This document shows positions 59,586 through 64,000 of a stretch of DNA of 64,000 nucleotides, piece by piece. The notes beneath the pieces are model-generated. The model did not search any database, was not told where the DNA came from, and saw nothing but the letters and a program-made list of their open reading frames with translations. Source of the stretch: UMGS1590 sp963558655 (GTDB lineage: Bacteria > Bacillota > Peptococcia > Peptococcales > Peptococcaceae). Location of the stretch: NCBI GenBank assembly GCA_963558655.1, contig CAUWHJ010000006.1, forward strand, positions 51,119 through 115,118. Direction: 5' to 3'. Position 1 is the first letter of the stretch, and each line of letters begins with the position of its first letter. The translations under genes and the position numbers were made by a program.

Positions 59586-60986
59586 ATGGATAAACACGCT
59601 TATGCGCGTATTACCCCTGGTATTAGTGCGCTGACAAAGAAATTAGAGCGAAATTCGGTGATTGCGCCGGAGCTTTATACAAAATACGACGTTAAACGCG
59701 GTTTGCGCGACATCAATGGTCGTGGTGTTGTTGCTGGTTTAACCAATATTGCCGATGTGCACGCTTATGAAAAAAATGCCGATGGCGAAACGGTACCTTG
59801 CGATGGCAAGCTGTATTATCGTGGCTATGATATGCAGGAACTTGTACGTGGTATTCTTGCCGATAACCGTTTTGGTTTTGAAGAGGTAACGTATCTTTTG
59901 CTCACAGGAGAACTGCCAAGCGCGACACAGCTGGATTTGTTTTATCAGGAGATGAGCAATCATCGCAATTTGCCAGATGGTTTTGTGCGGGATATTATCA
60001 TGGAAGCGCCTGCCAACGATGTGATGAATGGCTTGGCACGCTCGGTGCTTACGCTTTATACGTACGATGATCGTGCTGACGATATCAGTCTGCCGAATGT
60101 GATGCGTCAGTGTGTGCAGCTCATTAGCTGTTTTCCGGTGATTGCTGCCCATACCTACCGTGTGTATGACCACTACCATAATCACAACAGCCTTGTTTTG
60201 CATGAGCCGCTTGATGGGCTTTCTCATGCAGAAACCATTCTCTATTTAATTCGTCCTGATAAGACGTATAGCGAGCTGGAAGCACGCTTGCTGGATCTTT
60301 GCCTGATTATTCATGCAGACCACGGCGGCGGTAACAACTCGGCGTTTACCACACGTGTGGTGACATCTACCGGTACCGATACGTATTCGGCCATCGCCAG
60401 TGCGTTGTGCTCGCTTAAAGGGCCACGCCACGGCGGAGCGAACATTCGTGTGAGCCATATGTTTGCAGATCTCAAACGCTGCGTCACCGACTGGCGCGAT
60501 GATGAGCAGATTGCCGACTATCTGGAAGCGGTGCTCGATAAGCGGGCTTTCGACCGTTCCGGCCTCATCTATGGTATGGGTCATGCGGTGTATTCCAAGA
60601 GCGACCCACGTGCCACGGTGCTGCGTGAATTTGTGCGTGCCCTTTCACGAGAAAAGGGGCGTGAAGAAGAATGCGACCTTTACATGAAGGTGGAAGAAAT
60701 CGCTGGCCGCATGATTGCCGACAAACGCAAAATCTACAAAGGTGTTGGCGCTAATGTGGACTATTACAGCGGCTTTGTTTATGATATGCTCAATTTGCCG
60801 GAAGAGCTGTATACGCCGCTTTTTGCCATTGCTCGTATTAGTGGCTGGTGTGCACATCGTTTGGAGGAACTCAGCCAGAGCAATAAGATCATTCGTCCAG
60901 CATATTTGGGCATTGCCCCAAAGCACGACTATGTGCCAATGAGCGAACGTTACGATTCGCCATTCCCACCGGCGTATTTGAAATAA
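59586..60986 (+). CDS. gltA: Citrate synthase
   Basis: A 466-residue citrate (or 2-methylcitrate) synthase condensing oxaloacetate and an acyl-CoA. The catalytic triad is His282 in GPRHGGAN, His333 in GMGHAVY and Asp392 in ANVDYYSG; HADHGGGNNSAFTTR (243 onward) is the usual substrate-site segment. The N terminus is longer than in E. coli, as in the clostridial type. AAAGGATG precedes ATG 59586. Single-gene unit. In an anaerobe it probably serves glutamate synthesis through a partial TCA pathway. Confidence 0.94.
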   Translation: MDKHAYARITPGISALTKKLERNSVIAPELYTKYDVKRGLRDINGRGVVAGLTNIADVHAYEKNADGETVPCDGKLYYRGYDMQELVRGILADNRFGFEEVTYLLLTGELPSATQLDLFYQEMSNHRNLPDGFVRDIIMEAPANDVMNGLARSVLTLYTYDDRADDISLPNVMRQCVQLISCFPVIAAHTYRVYDHYHNHNSLVLHEPLDGLSHAETILYLIRPDKTYSELEARLLDLCLIIHADHGGGNNSAFTTRVVTSTGTDTYSAIASALCSLKGPRHGGANIRVSHMFADLKRCVTDWRDDEQIADYLEAVLDKRAFDRSGLIYGMGHAVYSKSDPRATVLREFVRALSREKGREEECDLYMKVEEIAGRMIADKRKIYKGVGANVDYYSGFVYDMLNLPEELYTPLFAIARISGWCAHRLEELSQSNKIIRPAYLGIAPKHDYVPMSERYDSPFPPAYLK

Positions 60987-60995
60987 ACAATTATG

Positions 60996-61026
60996 AAAAG
61001 GAGCCAGCAGCCGTTGGCTCCTTTTT
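60996..61026 (+). terminator. Citrate synthase terminator
   Basis: AAAAGGAGCCA, loop GCAGCCG, TTGGCTCCTTTTT. Confidence 0.85.
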
Positions 61027-61066
61027 GCTGGTTTTGTGCAGCGGCGGATAAATCTGCCGCCCTGTC

Positions 61067-61095
61067 TTGACAGTGTTTGCAATATTTGCTATGAT
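61067..61095 (+). promoter_or_regulatory. tRNA-Gly promoter
   Basis: TTGACA (61067-61072), 17-bp spacer, TATGAT (61090-61095), 24 bp before the tRNA: a near-consensus strong promoter. Confidence 0.85.
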
Positions 61096-61118
61096 AAATG
61101 TGCTTTGAAAAAGTACCT

Positions 61119-61189
61119 GCGGGTGTAGTTCAATGGTAGAACGGCAGCTTCCCAAGCTGCATACGAGAGTTCGATTCTCTTCATCCGCT
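61119..61189 (+). tRNA. tRNA-Gly (CCC)
   Basis: Acceptor GCGGGTG/CATCCGC, D-loop AGTTCAATGGTAGAAC, anticodon stem GCAGC/GCTGC with loop TTCCCAA (anticodon CCC), T-arm AGAGTTCGATTCTCT. No encoded CCA directly at the 3' end. Transcribed alone between its own promoter and terminator. Confidence 0.95.
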
Positions 61190-61192
61190 TCC

Positions 61193-61218
61193 AGCAGCCG
61201 AAAGGGCTGCTTTTTTTG
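61193..61218 (+). terminator. tRNA-Gly terminator
   Basis: GCAGCC, loop GAAAG, GGCTGC, then TTTTTTT. Confidence 0.8.
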
Positions 61219-61224
61219 TGCCTT

Positions 61225-62442
61225 TTAGAAGCGTACGCGGAAACAGATGGTGGTGGCATCAGTTGCCTGAGCACTGATTTGAGCGTGGTGTTTGTCACAA
61301 GTGGCTTTGGCAATAGCTAGCCCCAGACCAAAGCCGCTGCCGGTGGTGCGGGCACGGTCTTCGCGATAGAAGCGATCGAAGAGTCGGGAAAGATTGAGCG
61401 TTTGCACGGCGGCATAGGTGTTTTGCACGCTAAGGATGGGGTGTTTGCCACCTGAGAGGGAGACGTGGATGTGGCCGGCGGCATCGCAATATTTGCAGGC
61501 ATTATCCAGAAGAATGCCTAGCAGCTGACTGATGGCGGTTTCATCAGCGGTGAGCTGTATGCCTGGGGTGATGTTTTGGCTGAAGCTCTGTCCATTTTGT
61601 GTTGCTACGGGCGTGAAGGTTTCACAGAGATCGGTGACGAGGGCGGAAAAGTCGAAAGGGGCCGATGTTTCAAGCGAGGTGTTTTCGTCCATGCGTGCAA
61701 GCTGCACGAGACGGTTGACGAGATCTGTCATGTGGTCGGTTTCGGTGCGGATGTCATCAAGCCAGGTGTTAGGCCCAATGTCGCTTTCCAAGATGTCGAG
61801 GTTGGTGCGAATAAGCGTAAGCGGGGTTTTGAGTTCATGGCCGCTGTCGGTGATAAAGGTTTTCTGTTTGTCAACGCTTTCGGCAACGGGACGTACTGCG
61901 CGTTTGGAAAAAAGTATCACTAAAAGGAGAACAACCAGGCTGCCTGCGGTAAAGACACCTAAGGCTGTGAAGAGAAAGCGTCGGTTGGCGCTGCGTTCTC
62001 CATCGCTGTTGACAAAGATAACGCTGGTGCCGTCGTTGTTTTGTGTGATTTTGTAACGATAGTTCTCGGCCCAACCGCGGGTGTTGCCGCTTTCAAGTAC
62101 GTTTTTGGCGAGAGCGGCAGCGTCGGTATTGTTGATACTGGCGATGGCACGTGTATCAATGCGATTCAAGGTGCCGTCTGTATCGAAATGAACCACGAAG
62201 TAGCGCGTAGTGAAAGGGGATTCCTGGGTGATGCCATCTGGTGGTTCCAAAGGTTCGGGGTAAAGTTCATCGAAATCCGGAAAGCGGCCGCCGCCATCGG
62301 CGATGATGTCGGCGAGCGTATCCAGGGTGGCAGTGGTTTGCAGGTTGGTGATGAACAGCATGGCGGAAAAAAGCACAACGAAAACGGCAAGAAAAGACAG
62401 GGTACAGATTTTGATGAATTTCTTACGCAGGCGGTAGATCAT
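61225..62442 (-). CDS. Sensor histidine kinase
   Basis: A 405-residue membrane sensor. Membrane helices at about 12-33 and 157-178 enclose an external sensor domain of about 120 residues; HisKA follows with phospho-acceptor His202 in SGHELKTPLT, and the ATPase domain has an N-box (LLDNACKYC) and G-boxes (GSGFGLGLAI). The start overlaps the response regulator stop by 4 bp, so they are a coupled pair. The signal is unknown. Confidence 0.93.
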   Translation of the reverse strand: MIYRLRKKFIKICTLSFLAVFVVLFSAMLFITNLQTTATLDTLADIIADGGGRFPDFDELYPEPLEPPDGITQESPFTTRYFVVHFDTDGTLNRIDTRAIASINNTDAAALAKNVLESGNTRGWAENYRYKITQNNDGTSVIFVNSDGERSANRRFLFTALGVFTAGSLVVLLLVILFSKRAVRPVAESVDKQKTFITDSGHELKTPLTLIRTNLDILESDIGPNTWLDDIRTETDHMTDLVNRLVQLARMDENTSLETSAPFDFSALVTDLCETFTPVATQNGQSFSQNITPGIQLTADETAISQLLGILLDNACKYCDAAGHIHVSLSGGKHPILSVQNTYAAVQTLNLSRLFDRFYREDRARTTGSGFGLGLAIAKATCDKHHAQISAQATDATTICFRVRF

Positions 62443-63113
62443 GACGTGGCCTCAAGAATGTAGCCGACGTTGCGGACAAAACGGATGGTTGCCGGTGCGT
62501 CCAGGGCCTGAAGTTTTTTGCGAATGTTGGAGATGTGTACCCAAAGTGTGCTTATGGAAGCGTCGCTGTTCCAGCCCCAAATGTGGTTCATAAAGGTGTC
62601 GCTTTTTATAATTTGACCAGGATGTGTCATGAGAAGTTCGATAATCTGATATTCTTTGCTGCTTAATGGCTGGCTTTTTTCTTCACAATGCAGGGTGAAG
62701 GTGGCGCGATCAAGCCCTAAACCGCAAGCGGAAAGCAGATCGGGTGTATAGGTGTCTTTGCGTCTGAGCATGGCACGTACGCGGGCGAGCAATTCAGCGG
62801 TGGCAAAAGGCTTGGTGAGATAGTCGTCGGCACCTGCGTCAAGCCCTTCGACACGTTGGCTTGTTTCGCTGCGGGCGGTGAGCAAGAGCGCTGGCGTGGA
62901 AATGCCGGCAGCACGCAAGCGTTCGAGCACAGTGATGCCATCTAATTTTGGCATCATCACATCGAGCACAAGGCCGTCGTATTCACCGGTTTCGGCGTAA
63001 GCAAGTGCCTCAGCGCCGTCGGCGACAGCATCGACAAGATAATTATTACAGGTGAAAATGTGCTTTAATGATTTCAAAAGCCGTGGGTCGTCTTCTGCGA
63101 TTAACAGTCGCAT
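62439..63113 (-). CDS. OmpR-family response regulator
   Basis: A 224-residue DNA-binding regulator. The receiver domain has acidic residues EDD near position 8, phospho-acceptor Asp51 in LVLDVMMP, and the conserved Lys in DYLTKPF. The C-terminal winged helix (about 125-224) ends RFVRNVGYILE. ATG 63113 follows AAAGGAGTGG. Partner of the downstream kinase; targets cannot be read from the window. Confidence 0.94.
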   Translation of the reverse strand: MRLLIAEDDPRLLKSLKHIFTCNNYLVDAVADGAEALAYAETGEYDGLVLDVMMPKLDGITVLERLRAAGISTPALLLTARSETSQRVEGLDAGADDYLTKPFATAELLARVRAMLRRKDTYTPDLLSACGLGLDRATFTLHCEEKSQPLSSKEYQIIELLMTHPGQIIKSDTFMNHIWGWNSDASISTLWVHISNIRKKLQALDAPATIRFVRNVGYILEATS

Positions 63114-63966
63114 AGTACCACTCCTTTCTATTAACTTATTGTACCGCTCTAGCCTAAAGAAGCTCTTAAAGGCTGCTAAAGAAAAGATGAAGAAAGTGTG
63201 GAGAAGCAGCTTAAACAATCAGGACAATTTCAGCAAAGCTTTTTTAGCGGCTTTTTAGGGCTTGTGCCTATACTAAACGCTGTAAGTAGGCGCCTTGCAC
63301 GGGTCACTGTCCTCCCGGAACTGTGATCGAAAGGACAGTCCAAAATAATCGCTTCTTTTGAAAGCCTTTGGCAAGAAGCGTTCATATAGAGCGAGTCCCT
63401 CTCGTAAAGACAGCTAAATGGTTGGCGCTATGGAGAAATTTGGCAGATGGCGCGCAAACTGTGTTTCCATAATACCAAGTTGGGTGCAACACAATAAGCA
63501 GGTGTGTGGAAAAAGAAGCAACTTGTCAAGATTTTGAAGAAATGATGGAAAAAGCGCCAACAAGCGTTATCCTTTAGTCTGGCTTTAGTGAGAGGGACTA
63601 TACTGCAAGCGTTGAGTGAGACAGAGATGATTCTTACTTGAACACAATGACGAGTAACATGGAAAGAAGGTATTTTTATACAAAAAACACAATAAAAATC
63701 TGATTATCCGCTAAAACACAGTATCTATCAGCATTTTCAAGGAAACAAACACATCAATTTACTACTTATTTACTACTAACGAATGAGCCTTGATACGCAA
63801 GTTTTCCTAGATATGCAAAGATATGGTACAGCACATCAGTATTGAAACAAGAAAAAATTGAATAACTTATAGACTATGGAACGCCTAACATGACGTTCCT
63901 TTTCTATTTTCAGCCGTTCTTATTGGACGGCTATTTTATTACCTGAATGAAAGGAGCATTAGATTT
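63114..63966. other. Long non-coding region before the right-edge gene
   Basis: About 850 bp with no convincing gene. It contains hairpins at 63306-63339 (ACTGTCCT/AGGACAGT), 63350-63380 (CGCTTCTT/AAGAAGCG), GGAACG..CGTTCC (63878-63898) and a terminator-like AGCCGTTC-TTAT-TGGACGGCT followed by ATTTTATT at about 63913-63940. This suggests a structured leader for the next gene. Confidence 0.5.
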
Positions 63967-64000
63967 ATGAAAAAGACATTGAAACGATTGTGTACGGGCT
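63967..64000 (+). CDS. Start of an unidentified gene (partial, right edge)
   Basis: ATG 63967 lies behind GAAAGGAGC. The eleven visible codons (MKKTLKRLCTG) have the basic start of a signal peptide, so a secreted protein is likely. Nothing more can be said because the window ends. Confidence 0.5.
   Translation, partial: MKKTLKRLCTG

Noticed and set aside
1..64000. CRISPR arrays, rRNA genes, prophage or complete insertion sequences
   Set aside because: Looked for and not seen; the only recombination gene is the small serine recombinase at 6795-7367.

Overview
The window looks like chromosome from an anaerobic, low-to-mid GC Firmicute (Clostridia; a Peptococcaceae-like gut or sediment anaerobe is my best guess, not proven). 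Support comes from the gene families: a Mn riboswitch on terC genes, RNase M5, DnaX/YbaB/RecR order, MurA, copper-amine-oxidase N-terminal-domain secreted proteins, nickel-pincer (Lar) genes, strong AGGAGG ribosome sites and several TTG starts. No phage, CRISPR array or complete insertion sequence is visible.

The window is a mosaic. The backbone is GC-rich housekeeping DNA: rnz end, Mn-riboswitch with two terC paralogues, dus, thioredoxin-like, glyA, upp, an AAA ATPase (1-6629); secreted CuAO-domain proteins, cytidylate-kinase-like protein, a broken MFS gene, Gx transporter and ApbE (12779-18205); a leftward lar/nik operon for nickel uptake and nickel-pincer cofactor synthesis, DUF3842 and a MATE exporter (23115-32917); tRNA-Leu and the leftward rnmV-rsmA-phosphohexomutase-pgi-dnaX-ybaB-recR run (40278-47338), ilvA (47757-48977); murA, citrate synthase, tRNA-Gly and a two-component system (57543-63113), with the first codons of a further gene at the right edge.

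Four visibly AT-rich islands interrupt it: A (about 6640-12700), B (18270-23079), C (32978-40155) and D (about 49020-57490). They share the same gene families. A, C and D each carry a ~680-residue cytoplasmic NPP-type phosphodiesterase of the alkaline-phosphatase superfamily, a transporter (SLC13-type in A and C, MFS in D) and a LysR regulator. C and D also carry a permease-less YlmA/ModF-like ABC ATPase next to a small four-cysteine zinc-ribbon protein. B carries a two-cluster ferredoxin, an AprA/fumarate-reductase-like flavoprotein, an SLC13 permease and a LysR regulator. The simplest reading is a set of horizontally acquired cassettes for importing anionic organic esters (phosphate, phosphonate or sulfate type) or related anions, cleaving or reducing them in the cytoplasm, each with its own LysR switch.

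The strongest structural observations are: island B is bounded by a perfect 56-bp direct repeat that duplicates the terminator and last six codons of the flanking nikE-like gene; island D has three copies of one ACAAC-N5-GTTGT-type palindrome, each ahead of a separate transcription unit and each about 62-64 bp from a plausible -10 box; islands A and C have different palindromes at the same spacing. The LysR gene of island A is frameshifted. The lar/nik operon has its own promoter and a leader ending in a terminator-like hairpin that matches no riboswitch class I can name.
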